In this document: in pieces, positions 20,051 through 30,617 of the stretch | How the letters are laid out: every line of letters begins with the position of its first letter | How positions within the stretch are numbered: the first letter of the stretch is position 1 | Source: Saitoella complicata NRRL Y-17804 | Taxonomy: Eukaryota > Ascomycota > Saitoellomycetes > Saitoellales > Saitoellaceae | Assembly: GCF_001661265.1 (NCBI RefSeq) | Contig: NW_017566993.1 | Span: 62,001-126,000 of the forward strand | Length of the DNA: 64,000 bases | Direction: 5' to 3' | Program-made: the position numbers and the translations under genes | The notes under the pieces: model-generated | The model's database searches: none | Seen by the model: the letters and a program-made list of their open reading frames with translations, nothing else | Told to the model about the DNA's origin: nothing

Positions 20051-21766
20051 ATGAAGTGGATCACAGCTCTCGTCTCTCTCGGGTTCTGCCATGTCGCCCT
20101 CGCGGCTCCACACCCCAATGTCATGTCCTCAGACTGCGACACCGAGGCTATGCCCTCCACCACTGCAGCTGCTCCCACAGTGTCCCAGGCTACAGCAACG
20201 TCGGGCTCAATGCCGACCATCACCCTTTCATACGCAACGTACGCCGCAGCAGCTTACAATGAACAAACCGACGTCTACACCTTCAAGAACATCCGCTTCG
20301 CCGCTCCCCCCACTGGTCCCCTCCGCTTCCAGCCTCCGCAGTCGCCGGTTGATGAGACGAGCTTGGGTGTTCAGGATGGAAGTGTGGGGAATACATGCTA
20401 TCAGTCTGATCCGATGTGGATCGTGCTTGAGGAGATAGCATTGGCTTCGGCTGCTGCGGCTGCTGCTTCGTCCACGGGGGCGGCGACGAGTACCAGTAGT
20501 GCGGCGGCTGCTACCCCTACTCCTCCTCAGAGCGAGGACTGTCTCTTCTTGGATGTCTATATTCCTGGCGGTACCGTTCGCTCCGGTGATCTCTCCTCGG
20601 CGAACTTGCCCGTTATGGTTTGGGTGTACGGAGGTGGATACACCAATGGCTACAAAGATGAGTTCCCTGGTAACCTTCTCATCAATGCCGCCGACAATCA
20701 ACTCATTTATGTGGCCATCAACTACCGTCTCGGTGCCTTCGGATGGTTGGCCGGACCGACATACCAGTCCAACGCAACTGCAAATCTTGGACTATATGAC
20801 CAGCGCGCGGCATTCGAGTGGGTTCAGGAGTATATCGAGCTCTTCGGGGGCTCGAAGGATGATGTTACGGTATTCGGAGAGTCAGCTGGTGGTGGAAGTT
20901 TGATGCACCAACTTACGGCATATGGCTCCACCGACTCTCCTCCGTTCCAAAAGATGATACCCCAGAGTCCGGGATGGGCACCACAGTACTCGCCCCGTTT
21001 GTTGGAGGCACAGTACCAGACACTCCAGGCTGCGGCAAATTGTACTTCGCTGCAGTGTCTCAAGGATGCTCCGGCTGAGGTGTTGGCTGCTGCGAGTAAC
21101 GAAATTGTCACGAATGCGCCCTATGGCTCTTTCGTGTTCGGGCCCGCTGTTGATGGGACGTTTGTGCCTGCTTTGCCCGGGTATCTCTTGTTGATCGGTG
21201 CCTTCCCTAAGGATGTGCAGGTGATGAGTGGTCACAATGCCGATGAGGGCTATCTCTTCACTCCGAAGAATATCTTGAACGAGACTGATTTCGAGACGTT
21301 TGTGTACGGACTCACAAGTACCACCAATCCCGCTGTGGTGGCCGAGATTGCGGCACTTTACCCACCTCCATCAAGCAGCACTCCTTACACCTCCAACTTC
21401 GAGCGCGCCTCGCTTGTCACCTCGGAGTTGGTCTTTACGTGCAACACACGCTACCTGGCTACAGCTTTCGGAAACAACACGTACAACTATCTCTTCGATG
21501 TTCCACCTGCACTTCATGGACAGGATATTCAGTACACTTTCGGTGTTGGTGCCAACCAAACTGTGACAGCCGCCTTGGAGGGATACTTGACTAGCTTCGC
21601 CAGGTTTGGCAATCCGAGTGAGGGTAGGGCAGCGGGTACGCCGGAGTTCCCGGTTTATGGCGAGGCGGCCAACCTGTTGGAGCTTGGGATTGATGGGTTC
21701 CCAGTGGTACCCGATAGTAACGCGAACGCAAGGTGTGAGTTCTGGCAGAAGGCGTTGTACTTCTGA
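20051..21766 (+). CDS. Secreted type-B carboxylesterase/lipase
   Basis: Alpha/beta hydrolase likely exported and hydrolysing carboxylic esters or lipids; 571 residues, one exon. It begins with a signal peptide (MKWITALVSLGFCHVALA) cut before APHP. Family marks: FKNIRFAAPPTGPLRF, the second type-B signature EDCLFLDVYIP, an oxyanion-hole region WVYGGGYTNG, the nucleophile elbow FGESAGGGS, an acidic member in NADEGYLF, and the catalytic-histidine block LHGQDIQYTFG. All triad members are therefore present. A low-complexity Ala/Ser/Thr insertion lies at about residues 133-160, just before EDCLF, and is absent from most relatives. Several Asn-x-Ser/Thr sites suit a secreted protein. A TATA-like box is present upstream. 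The substrate is unknown. Confidence 0.9.
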   Translation: MKWITALVSLGFCHVALAAPHPNVMSSDCDTEAMPSTTAAAPTVSQATATSGSMPTITLSYATYAAAAYNEQTDVYTFKNIRFAAPPTGPLRFQPPQSPVDETSLGVQDGSVGNTCYQSDPMWIVLEEIALASAAAAAASSTGAATSTSSAAAATPTPPQSEDCLFLDVYIPGGTVRSGDLSSANLPVMVWVYGGGYTNGYKDEFPGNLLINAADNQLIYVAINYRLGAFGWLAGPTYQSNATANLGLYDQRAAFEWVQEYIELFGGSKDDVTVFGESAGGGSLMHQLTAYGSTDSPPFQKMIPQSPGWAPQYSPRLLEAQYQTLQAAANCTSLQCLKDAPAEVLAAASNEIVTNAPYGSFVFGPAVDGTFVPALPGYLLLIGAFPKDVQVMSGHNADEGYLFTPKNILNETDFETFVYGLTSTTNPAVVAEIAALYPPPSSSTPYTSNFERASLVTSELVFTCNTRYLATAFGNNTYNYLFDVPPALHGQDIQYTFGVGANQTVTAALEGYLTSFARFGNPSEGRAAGTPEFPVYGEAANLLELGIDGFPVVPDSNANARCEFWQKALYF

Positions 21767-22314
21767 GCGGCATTGCAGCTGGGAGTTGGAAATACCAAGG
21801 GACAGGGACATTCGGTATAATTACACCAAGTAGGATCTTGTAGGTTGACATTCATATATACCTTATCGATGTTTGGCAGCAGCTGCGAATCTGGAGGACG
21901 ATTTGAAAACCCTTTGCCGACCAAGCTTGAGCGGATCCATTTTCTCACGCCTCAACAGTTCCCTAAAAGCTTCGATACATTCAGACAGTCAGAACATACT
22001 TAAAAGGACTTTCACGGGTGTGTGAATCATGCTTCAATGAAACCTCCTTTATCCAGCGTAACCTTACCCCTTTTAACCGACTGCGGACGGACCGTTTCCA
22101 AGGGTTGAGGCAGCCATATACGTACCCGCAAGCTTTATCTCAGGCGGTAGGTCGTCACGCAACCTCGGATGGTCAGTATAAAGTGACGACGCGTCCTCCC
22201 TCTTCCTCACCTCACCTGACCTCCCACAACCCGGGTGTTCGTCGCTGTTTGCTTCTTCTTTCCCTTCCGTTTACACGGCTTACGCTACCTTGCGTCTCCT
22301 ACAAGCAACAGACG
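21767..22314. other. Intergenic region before the aquaporin gene
   Basis: About 550 bp with the esterase 3' flank and the aquaporin promoter and leader. The frame of the aquaporin gene is open for about 99 codons upstream of its chosen ATG, but that stretch has no other ATG and reads as leader. A pyrimidine-rich tract precedes the start. Confidence 0.45.
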
Positions 22315-23874
22315 ATGGATTCTCTTGCTTTGGACCACTTCGTCCCCAAGGGCCCTGATGGCGGTATCGCCGGTCCCGCCAAATCCTCTGCTCATCCGGA
22401 CAGCATGTGGGCTACGACGGATGACCAATATGGTGCTCTCGCTCCGCCACAGACCTCTCTCGACAGGGCTCTCGGACACGATCGTAACGGCAAGAAACTC
22501 CAGGGCAAGCATCACCACATCTTCAGTCCTCTCGGTAGGGTCAGGGCCCACGACGCGAGTTTGAGGAACGACTTTGTTGCGACGATTGGTGAGTTCGTTG
22601 GGACGACTATGTTCTTGTTCGTTGCACTCGGTGGAACGAATACTGCATCTTACTTGGCCGGAGCTGCCGACCGTACCAACTTTCCTCAGACCATCATCTA
22701 CTACGCTACAGCTCAAGGTCTTGGCTTGCTCGTCACTGCCTTTACTTTCTACCGTGTCTCTGGATCCTTGTTCAACCCCGCTATCACCCTTTCGCTGTTT
22801 ATGGTCCGTGTCTTGAGTTGGAGACGTGCAATCTTTCTACTTGGAGCACAAATCGCCGCTGGTATCGCTGCCAGTGCTCTGATTGATGGGTTGCTGCCTG
22901 TACCACTTGTCGTTTCTCCCTCGCTCGCCCAAGGAACCAGTATCACTCAAGGGTTGTTCTTGGAGGCATTCTTGACCGCTTACTTGTGTTTCACGGTTCT
23001 CATGTGTGCTGCTGAGAAGCACCGTGCTACCTTCATCGCTCCCATCATCATCGGTCTCGCCTTGTTCGTTATCGAGTTGTTCGGCGTGGTTTGGTCCGGT
23101 GCTGCCGTCAACCCCGCCCGTGCTTTCGGTCCTTGCGTTGTCACCAAGTCTTTCCCGGGCTACCACTGGATCTACTGGGCAGGTCCTTTTATCGGTTCCA
23201 TCTTCGCCACCCTCTTCTACGTCTTCTTGAAGTGGAATGAGTATGAGCAAGTCGTTGCTACTGATGACCGTGAGACGAACAAGTTTATGGGTATGCGTCT
23301 TCCTCACATGCATGAGCACAGAAGTCAACCTGTTCCTCGCCGGACAAGCACCGGTGTCGCCGCCGTTTCTCCTACTCGTTCTGCTCGTCCTGCTCGTATG
23401 GTTCGTGATGAGGAGGAAGCAATTGCTGTTCAGCAGTATCACGACCAGGATGATGATTACGAAATGAAGGATTTGGACCCGATTCCAGAGGATGACGTCC
23501 GTGCTTCCGAAGAGACTCTTCACGAACAACACCAAGCCGAGCTCGAGCATGAGGAGCGCGTCCAAGCTCAAGTCCGTGCCGACCTCGAAGAGTACCTCGC
23601 CGAGAAGCGCCGTCAGTACCTCACTGCGCACAATGCTCAAACCCGTGCGAACGCCGCTTCTGCTGCCGCCGCTGCCCGTGAACAACGCGCTACTCGCCGT
23701 GATGTGTTGATGTTGAATGAAGTCGCTGTTGATGAGAGTGGTCGATTCTCGAGAGCGTTGATGCGTATGGGGCAAGATGGCACTGGGAGGTCATCGAGGA
23801 ATAGTGGAAGGAGGAGTCGTGAGGGGCATTACAGGATGAACGATAATGGGGAGGGTTCATGCAAGCCGTGGTGA
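22315..23874 (+). CDS. Aquaporin (MIP family) with long cytosolic C-terminal tail
   Basis: Membrane channel for water or small solutes, 519 residues, one exon. The start is the first ATG in frame (MDSLALDHFVPKG). A cytosolic N-terminus of about 80 residues leads to six helices (about residues 85-310) with both pore boxes intact: FNPAITLS in the first half and VNPARAFGP in the second. The second box lacks the aspartate typical of aquaglyceroporins, so an orthodox water-channel type is more likely. The tail after the last helix is unusually long (about 205 residues): a Ser/Arg-rich part, then acidic and Glu/Gln/Ala-rich sequence predicted to be helical or coiled-coil (HEQHQAELEHEERVQAQVRA), ending in a basic Arg/Gly/Ser stretch. 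Tail function is unknown. Confidence 0.88.
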   Translation: MDSLALDHFVPKGPDGGIAGPAKSSAHPDSMWATTDDQYGALAPPQTSLDRALGHDRNGKKLQGKHHHIFSPLGRVRAHDASLRNDFVATIGEFVGTTMFLFVALGGTNTASYLAGAADRTNFPQTIIYYATAQGLGLLVTAFTFYRVSGSLFNPAITLSLFMVRVLSWRRAIFLLGAQIAAGIAASALIDGLLPVPLVVSPSLAQGTSITQGLFLEAFLTAYLCFTVLMCAAEKHRATFIAPIIIGLALFVIELFGVVWSGAAVNPARAFGPCVVTKSFPGYHWIYWAGPFIGSIFATLFYVFLKWNEYEQVVATDDRETNKFMGMRLPHMHEHRSQPVPRRTSTGVAAVSPTRSARPARMVRDEEEAIAVQQYHDQDDDYEMKDLDPIPEDDVRASEETLHEQHQAELEHEERVQAQVRADLEEYLAEKRRQYLTAHNAQTRANAASAAAAAREQRATRRDVLMLNEVAVDESGRFSRALMRMGQDGTGRSSRNSGRRSREGHYRMNDNGEGSCKPW

Positions 23875-24322
23875 TTGTGAATATGGGGGTGCGTGTTATG
23901 TCGGTCTGGAACTGACGAGCATATATGCGGAGGAGGACGGCTTCGGAGGGTGATTGAGGCCGTCGTGATGTCGTGTTTATGATGCATGAGCTGGCGCGCA
24001 CCTTTCTGTTGTCTTTATTACTCTGTCTGCTTCTTACTAAGAATCGAGTACTGCGTACTATGAAATACTGCTGCGGACGTCTAATAAGCCTACACTCATA
24101 ATGCCTATGGTCATGAATACTTCGTACAATGAAGCAACTGCAACTGCACTCGGTAGTGTTCTGGCAAGAATAACTTAGCTATAGCCAGCGAACATAGCAC
24201 GTACACCTAAAATGCTAAAAAGGAACCCATACGGAAACAAGAACACCTGAAGCACAGAAAACAACATCCCAACATAGGACACACCTCGAACCGACGTCCA
24301 CCCTCTTCCCCATCCTTGTGCT
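23875..24322. other. Convergent intergenic region between aquaporin and CUL1
   Basis: About 450 bp between two 3' ends; AT-rich, no gene or motif recognised. Confidence 0.5.
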
Positions 24323-26728
24323 TTATGCAACATACGAGTACGTCTCCTTACCAGCCCGCTCCAAGTAATCCTTCTCAATCAAGACGTCAATCATTTTCTT
24401 AATATCCTGAATCGTAGGCTTGAACCGAGAAGAAATCTGCGAGATCGTCTCGGTGATGAGTTCCTGGTGCTTCAACGTCTTGCGAGACTTCATGATACGA
24501 ACGATCGCGGACTGCATCAACAAGTTTCTGTCCTCCTCCACAGTCTTGTGCGCCTCTTCCGTTTCTTGCTTCTGTTCGGACTTGATGGCCTGGTTGAAGT
24601 TCATTCGGATCCTCTTGGATTTGTAATCCTGGTTCAACTCATAGGTACTTCCAGGACCTCCGCTCTCCGTGTTACAGGTCAACACCCTCGCCTTCAAGAA
24701 GATAGACAGAGATCCATCAAGCTGATCCTTCTCGATCGCAGTCGTCCCAGCAATTTCCTCGTATGTGTAAGATGTAGCCTTATTGAACATCAGGAGAATA
24801 GCCATCTGCCAAGTGGACACAGTCCACAAGTACCCCGTCTTAACCTTCGTGAAGTTCACCTTAACCTCAGCCGAGCACATTTGCCATAACCAAGTCAATT
24901 TTCGGCCTGAATGCTTGTTGTCGTAGTAAGACTGGAAACGTTCGAGGTCCTTGATCACCTCCGGAGGGATATTGAAGTTACCACCCGATGACGCCTTAGT
25001 GAAAGGCCAGTATCCATTTCCGAGGGTAAGCGCAGAGAAATCCGTAGATAGCTCAGATGCGTCGTGAGTCTGCTGCATCTGGGTACGGAACGCATCCATA
25101 GTCTCCTTAGAAAGTGTCATATCCGTGAACATTCTTTGCAGCTTGTTCGTATATTCAACACCACACGCCTCTTTGAGCTTGAGGAGCATTCCAGCCTCCG
25201 CATCATCGGAAGCAGAAAGGAATTTGACGAGACGCTTCGCAAGAAGCTTCTGATAGAACGTCTGGAAGACATCCTTGTCCTCGATATACTTGAAGACCGT
25301 CATCACACCCTGAAGGTGCTTCTCCAAATCATTCTCCTCGACGACCTTTGCGCCCTTCTTGAGCAAAGAATCACAATACTGCGCCAACAATTGCGGCGAA
25401 GACTTAGATCCCCTACTCTCAGAAGCCTTGTTTCTGTTGACGAACTCCTTGCAGGCATTATCCAAGGACTTGACAAAATCTGGATCATTACGGAAGCACT
25501 TAGCCACGAGATCATTGTAATGAGTGTGAACATCGAGCAGAGCAAACACGTATGTCTGTGGGTCCAAAACCTCCTGTCCACTCGCGACCTTCTCAACGGA
25601 ATCCAATCCAGCACGACGAACGTGCGTCTCGAGCCTGATCCGCAATGGGTCAAGCCCGCCCTTCACACGGTTCAGCAAGTTGTACATCCGCGAAAGGTCA
25701 TCCCTCTTGTCGCTATCCAGCAGCGGTTGGAACTCTTCCTGTAGCAACTCCGCCTTCGCCGCGATCAACACACTCTCGGAGGCCTGCATGAGTCCCTTCC
25801 TGGTGGAGGGATGCAAGTACATGACCACACGAGACTCCTCCTCGTTGAGGCGCGCTTCCACTTTGCGCATGTAATCCACTACCGAGTTCTCACTGATGAA
25901 TTTCTCCGCCTCAGCCTGGTAGTACTCCTTCGTCCGCTCAAGGAAGGGAGCCTCAAAAGAGTCCCTGTAAACGTCGAGGTTATTCTTGGTCGCGTCATTT
26001 TCGTCCAATCCCAACGAGACATATGACTCCACGACACTCTTGATAAGCGTCGTCTCAATTGACTCCCCATTCCTCTGCTTTTCGACAAACTTCAATACAG
26101 CACTAATAAGGTTCTCCTGAGTATGGTTGAACAAATGCAACTTCCAGCTCACCAACGCCAACGTGTAGATATCGTGAACCTGATTTCGGCCTTCGTCGCG
26201 TTCACGTTTGACCCAGTGTCGATTCAAGTACTTGAAGATGTTGTTCAGGAAGGACGCGGCGAAGGTGTATTTCGCCCACTGCTTGGTGTAGAACTTGAGC
26301 AGCGTCTCATCCGAATACTGCTTTGACTCGTTGCAAATCCCAGCGAGGTGCTTGATCAAGTACTCCGACAACCTCTTATGCAACTCCGCTCCCATGAGGT
26401 GCGCACCTGTACATAGAAGTCAGCATCCGTTACAGACATAACGCATCGCTTCGACGTACCTCTCTGTCCACTCGAACTCTCATGCAGAGACATACTCTGA
26501 CTCAACTTATTGTGCGTACAGAAATTGTATACCACGGTGTACATATTCACATACTTCGCCGGACTCAATCCCTCGTCGAGGCGATTCATGATATGATCGA
26601 CACCCTCTTCCAGGAATGCCCATCTGATTATACCAATTAGCATTCATTCCCTTGCCAATTCGCAGGGAGGCGACATACGATCCCTTCAAGTCATCCGCCT
26701 TCGGCAACCCATTATTGGCGACGGGCAT
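24323..26728 (-). CDS. CUL1: Cullin-1, SCF ubiquitin ligase scaffold
   Basis: Scaffold of SCF E3 ubiquitin ligases (yeast Cdc53), joining Skp1/F-box adaptors to the Rbx1-E2 module. Three exons: 26679..26728, 26460..26623 and 24323..26406, with introns of 55 and 53 nt, giving 765 residues. The splices rebuild the cullin-1 start LKGSWAFLEEGVDHIMNRL and then YTVVYNFCTHNK. Cullin repeats fill the N-terminal half; the cullin homology domain shows FLSASDDAEAGMLLKLKEACGVEYT, SGRKLTWLWQMCSAEV and TSYTYEEIAG. The winged-helix end has the neddylation site region IVRIMKSRKTLKHQELI and finishes SYVA, as Cul1 does. No domain is missing. It is convergent with the aquaporin gene. Confidence 0.95.
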
Positions 26729-27200
26729 TCTGTCGTACGTTCTGGACAAGCGAGCGATACAATAGACTCAAGAGCAAATCGGTGACGGCTTATTGAGACG
26801 GAGAGGACTGAGTATATGCTGTCGGTTCGTAGGGAGAAGACAATTGCGTACCCCAACTGTACGGCCGCGGTATCGGGAGAGTTCAGGGACCCCCATGCAC
26901 ACAAGCGCCCGAACCTGACAGGGGTGTGCGACGGCTACGTAATGCACGGGAAGTTTTGGATGGATGTATCAATGGAGAGAACTGTTGAGCATCTTTGTTT
27001 TTCGCAGCTTCTTGAGCTGGTATATTCCCTAGGTATACTCCTGTGGATCCTTCCTTGGACACACGATGCGTGTCCGTCAACGTCTAAGAAAAATCGAAGT
27101 AAAACGCCGTCCACTCCCTTCTCTCACTGTCAAGTATCAAGTGAACAAAGCTTCCACCTCTGTGGCCGCAGATGTTGTCCTTGATCGAAGTAGGACTGTT
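26729..27200. other. CUL1 promoter region and SRF1-like 3' flank
   Basis: About 470 bp, containing the CUL1 upstream region. No gene or strong motif seen. Confidence 0.45.
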
Positions 27201-28533
27201 TCACGCCTGCACAACCCTCTCCACAATCCTAAACACACTTACCGTAAACCCAGCAACCCACCCAACCAACCCCAAAAACAAAAACGCCGCCAAGGCCTCC
27301 ATCCTCCTACAGACTCCCCTCACATTCACACTCGAATTCAGCGCTCCCGGATAGGACTGTCCACCCTCAATCCTACATCCCCACTGATTGTCAAACAGCG
27401 TGTCGAAAGCGAGAGCGAGGTTTGCGGACAAGAAGATGATGAAGAGAAGATCGAGCATGACGAGTCGCATCTTCACCTTAGGTGAGCGGAGGCCAAGGGG
27501 CTTTCCTTTGTATTCATCCCACGTAATATAGATGAGATAAATCAACGCTACCCCATCCACAGCAATAGCCATGATCGCACTAGGCCTCTGATCGAATCCA
27601 TGTTTGTTACTCAACTGTACCGCGTTTGCTGCGAATGCGAGAGCGAGGAGGGAGACGAGCCATTGTACGGAACGCATGGCGAGGGGGATGAAGGGGTTGT
27701 TGAGGAAGCGGACTTGGGTTTTTGTCCACCATGTCCGTTGTTTCTTGTGCGCGTTGGCGCCGTCCGTGATGATGATGCTTGATGTCGTCCGCTCACGCCG
27801 AAGACGGGCGTCGTCGGGGAAGTAGGAGGTTGAGGTTGGGTCGGCATGGTGCCAAGGAGTATTCAGTCCTGTACAGTAGACACGTCAGCAAGTCATTTCT
27901 GTGTCGAAATCACCCAAGTATGCTATACCCTGTTGACGCTCAAGCCATGCAAAATCCCCGCGTCTCTCTTGAGCCTCCCTCTTCACCGCCCTCCGATCCG
28001 CCTCCAAATCCACATCTTCATCCTCATCTCGTCTAAAGAAACTCCTAATACTCCTCCTCTCTCTCTCCGAATCACTATCACTCGCCCTCCTCGTCCTCCT
28101 TACACTTTCTTCTTTCTCCACATCTCCAGCACCGTGATTGGGACTCACTCCTTCCCGCCATTGATGCGGCCTCATTGCATGTGGTAATCTCGCGAATGAA
28201 TGCCATCTCGTCTGTGCAACCAATTGTGGAGGGCTTAGGGTTGGAGGGATGGTACTCCGGGTACCGGGGTTCGTTGCGCGTGCTCCAGTCTCGCGGGATG
28301 TTTCGAGGGGGTGGAAGGGGAGTGGGCCTCCGGATATGTCATCGTCGTCTTTCGCCCATGCTAGAACTCAAAATCAGCATGTATTCACCTCGATCTCCAG
28401 ATCAGGGAGGCATACGTGGTACTGTCCGCACGACTCGACGACCAGGTGAGATAGCGGTGCCAGCTTCCTCGTTCTTCTCGTTTAGCTGTAGAGCATTCAG
28501 CGAACTCTTCGACTGAGCTGATCTCAAACTCAT
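27201..28533 (-). CDS. SRF1-like integral membrane protein (regulator of phospholipase D family)
   Basis: Fungal four-helix membrane protein, 405 residues in three exons: 28416..28533, 27929..28360 and 27201..27868 (introns of 55 and 60 nt). The N-terminal half is soluble, Ser/Arg-rich and acidic, with RTVPPWAKDDDD near the start. A conserved block, RTWWTKTQVRFLNNPFIPL, leads into four predicted helices beginning WLVSLLALAFAANAV, PSAIMAIAVDGVALIYLIYI, LVMLDLLFIIFLSANLALAF and LAAFLFLGLVGWVAGF. The second helix is followed by DEYKGKPLGLRS. This matches the fungal family named after yeast Srf1, which regulates phospholipase D Spo14. Assignment is by memory of the family pattern, so moderate. 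Divergent from the next gene across 192 bp. Confidence 0.7.
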
Positions 28534-28725
28534 TCTTCCCTACAAACCTCAAATGAGGGTTTTTGTTTCTATTTTTCTTTGGAGGTGTATTTTGGACGTT
28601 GCGCGATGACGTCTCCCTGCCAAACGCCGCCCCCAGTCCCCGACCTCAAATAACCAGCATACACCTCGAGAAGCATACACCTCCAATTGACTCAATCGCA
28701 CCGAGAACGAGTAGGATAGACCAGC
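28534..28725. promoter_or_regulatory. Divergent promoter, SRF1-like / K+-H+ exchange gene
   Basis: 192 bp separate the two start codons, so the two genes must share or overlap control elements. No motif recognised. Confidence 0.55.
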
Positions 28726-29741
28726 ATGAAGCTCTTTGCGATTCCAGTAACAAAACGGCATACACTCATTTACGCACACCGCCTCACATCTCCCGATCCG
28801 AAGACCCTGAAGACCTGGGAGGTATGGCATGATAAGGTCACCGGAAAGGCTGCAAAGATGTGGATCGAATGGGGTAAGGACAAGGATTCTACATGGAATT
28901 GGAAGCATCGGACCGTGACAATCGGAAATAAGGTATGTTCCTCACTCTCTTCACCACCAGCAGTGAGTCAGGATTAATTGCTAATACGTGGCTGTAGATC
29001 CTGGACAACATCCCCTATACAGAGTACTCCCTAAGAACCATCCCCGCCCGTCCACGCAATCTTTCAAACACCTCAACTCCAATACTCTATCCGCCCTCTT
29101 TGCTCAAACCTCACCACATCTCCCCCCTCGCCACCTCAACTCTCCTCTCCCTCCTCCCCTACCACCGAAAATGGATGTGGCTAAACGTCGTCCTCTCACC
29201 CCTCACGGCTCCCTTCGCTCTCCTTCCCGTCGTTCCAAATATTCCATTCTTTGTGATGGCGTTTCGGGCATGGAGTCATTGGAAAGCCATGGTTGGCGGG
29301 AAGCATCTGAGGGCGTTGGTGGAGAACGGAGAGTTAAAGCCTACGCCGGTGAAGGAGTTAGAGGAGTATTATAAGGAAGTGGCGAAGGAGCCGTTGCCGG
29401 ATAAGTTCTGGGAAACGAGTAATGGGGTGAATGAGGATTTGGAGATCATCCTTGACGAAGCCCGTATCCCTGAACTCTCCGACACTCTCGGATGTCCCGA
29501 AATCGCGCCAGAGCTCTACCGGATGATAACCCAGCTCCGGAAAGAACGCGACAGGAAGATCGTCGAAATCGAGGGAACGAATGCCGATAAGGGTGTGATT
29601 ACGGAAATTAAGGAAGAGGTCGATAAGAGGGTTGCGAATGGGGAGAATAAGACTGAGGCTGTTGTGGATGAGGTTGCGGAGAAGCACTTTTCGAGTGGGA
29701 TGGAGAAGGCGGAGAAGGAGAAGAAGGAAAAGCAGCTGTGA
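28726..29741 (+). CDS. Mitochondrial K+/H+ exchange-related protein (Mit_KHE1 family)
   Basis: Member of the fungal family of yeast YDL183C, mitochondrial inner-membrane proteins linked to K+/H+ exchange. Exons 28726..28932 and 28998..29741 with a 65-nt intron, 316 residues. The start MKLFAIPVTKRHTLIYAHRL is characteristic, followed by the WEVWHDK and IPYTEYSLRTIPARP blocks. Two hydrophobic segments follow in the middle (KWMWLNVVLSPLTAPFALLP and VVPNIPFFVMAFRAW) and then RAWSHWKAMVGGKHL. The C-terminal third is hydrophilic and probably helical (EEVDKRVANGENKTEAV), ending in a Lys/Glu-rich run. Evidence is family pattern only; transport activity is not proven for the family. Confidence 0.8.
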
Positions 29742-30040
29742 TGATGGTGATGGCCGTGTTAGGAGTTTGGTTTTTGGAGGAGCGCAGTCAAGAGAGAGCT
29801 CAAGTACAAGACATAGACGATCTATCATCTACATCTAAACGATACCCAATTTCCCGAGATACTTTTCGAACGCGGCTGCCAGCGTCGTGTCTTTGACGTC
29901 GCCGTCGTTCAGAATATTATTGCGTTTTCAAGAAACGGTTAGGCGTGCACCCCCTTAGTTTCGATTGTTCCCGGTGGGGTCGAGTCGTTCATTGCAACAG
30001 GTGTCAGTTTCGGAACGAGTTCCCTTGTCTCAAACTGCTC

Positions 30041-30442
30041 CTAATTCTGCTTCGGCTTCACGATTCCATCATGCATCGTGTAATAAACAACCGTAGAATC
30101 TGCGCTCACAATCCCCAGCAACGCACTTCCCCATCTTCGCTTTTCCTCCCCATCCCGATGTGACACGAGCTGGTCAGCAGCATCAAACACACCAGCCCAT
30201 TGACGTAATGAGAATGTTTCGTCCAGACTCAGTGGCATAATGAGTGTTTCCGCTGGATTCGGCGCTTGTATCGTTGCGGGCGGATAACCAGTAAGAACCA
30301 AACGGTCCTCGAAGGGTAATGTATGTGTAGTAAGGCATGTCCAGCGATGTGTGTGTGTCAAGTCGAAGGTGACTGCCGCAGCTAGTGATGACAGCTGCGC
30401 CAGATGTAGCGAAGAGGAGGTTGACGGCTGATCAGACATCAT
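30041..30442 (-). CDS. SEN15: tRNA-splicing endonuclease subunit Sen15
   Basis: Structural subunit of the heterotetrameric tRNA-splicing endonuclease. The protein is 133 residues from MMSDQPSTSS and ends with the family signature VVYYTMHDGIVKPKQN, which is nearly diagnostic for Sen15. The middle carries the small alpha/beta fold with short strands around LVLTGYPPATI. A frame extension upstream to 30490 has a further ATG but reaches toward the CDS1 promoter and lacks conservation, so I prefer 30442. Size fits the family (about 130-170 residues). It is divergent from CDS1 across 175 bp and convergent with the K+/H+ exchange gene, with about 300 bp of featureless 3' flank between them. Confidence 0.88.
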   Translation of the reverse strand: MMSDQPSTSSSLHLAQLSSLAAAVTFDLTHTHRWTCLTTHTLPFEDRLVLTGYPPATIQAPNPAETLIMPLSLDETFSLRQWAGVFDAADQLVSHRDGEEKRRWGSALLGIVSADSTVVYYTMHDGIVKPKQN

Positions 30443-30617
30443 GGTGGATTGGGGACGTCGGTGTACGTGGAATGTAACGTAGACTTTCAAATTTCCTTAT
30501 TCGGGAGGTTGGCGGCACCTGCATCCTGACAGCACCGCGCTCCAAAAATCCAACGTCAGCGGCCGCGAAGCGAGATTCTTCATACAGACAGACCCTGTAA
30601 TCAACCAACCAACCACA
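30443..30617. promoter_or_regulatory. Divergent promoter SEN15/CDS1
   Basis: 175 bp between start codons of two unrelated housekeeping genes. No motif recognised. Confidence 0.5.

Noticed and set aside
27611-27847. Alternative minus-strand frame starting MPTQPQPPTSP over the SRF1-like gene
   Set aside because: The spliced frame through 27929..28360 and 27201..27868 gives the conserved RTWWTKTQVRFLNNPF block, so the other frame is a shadow.
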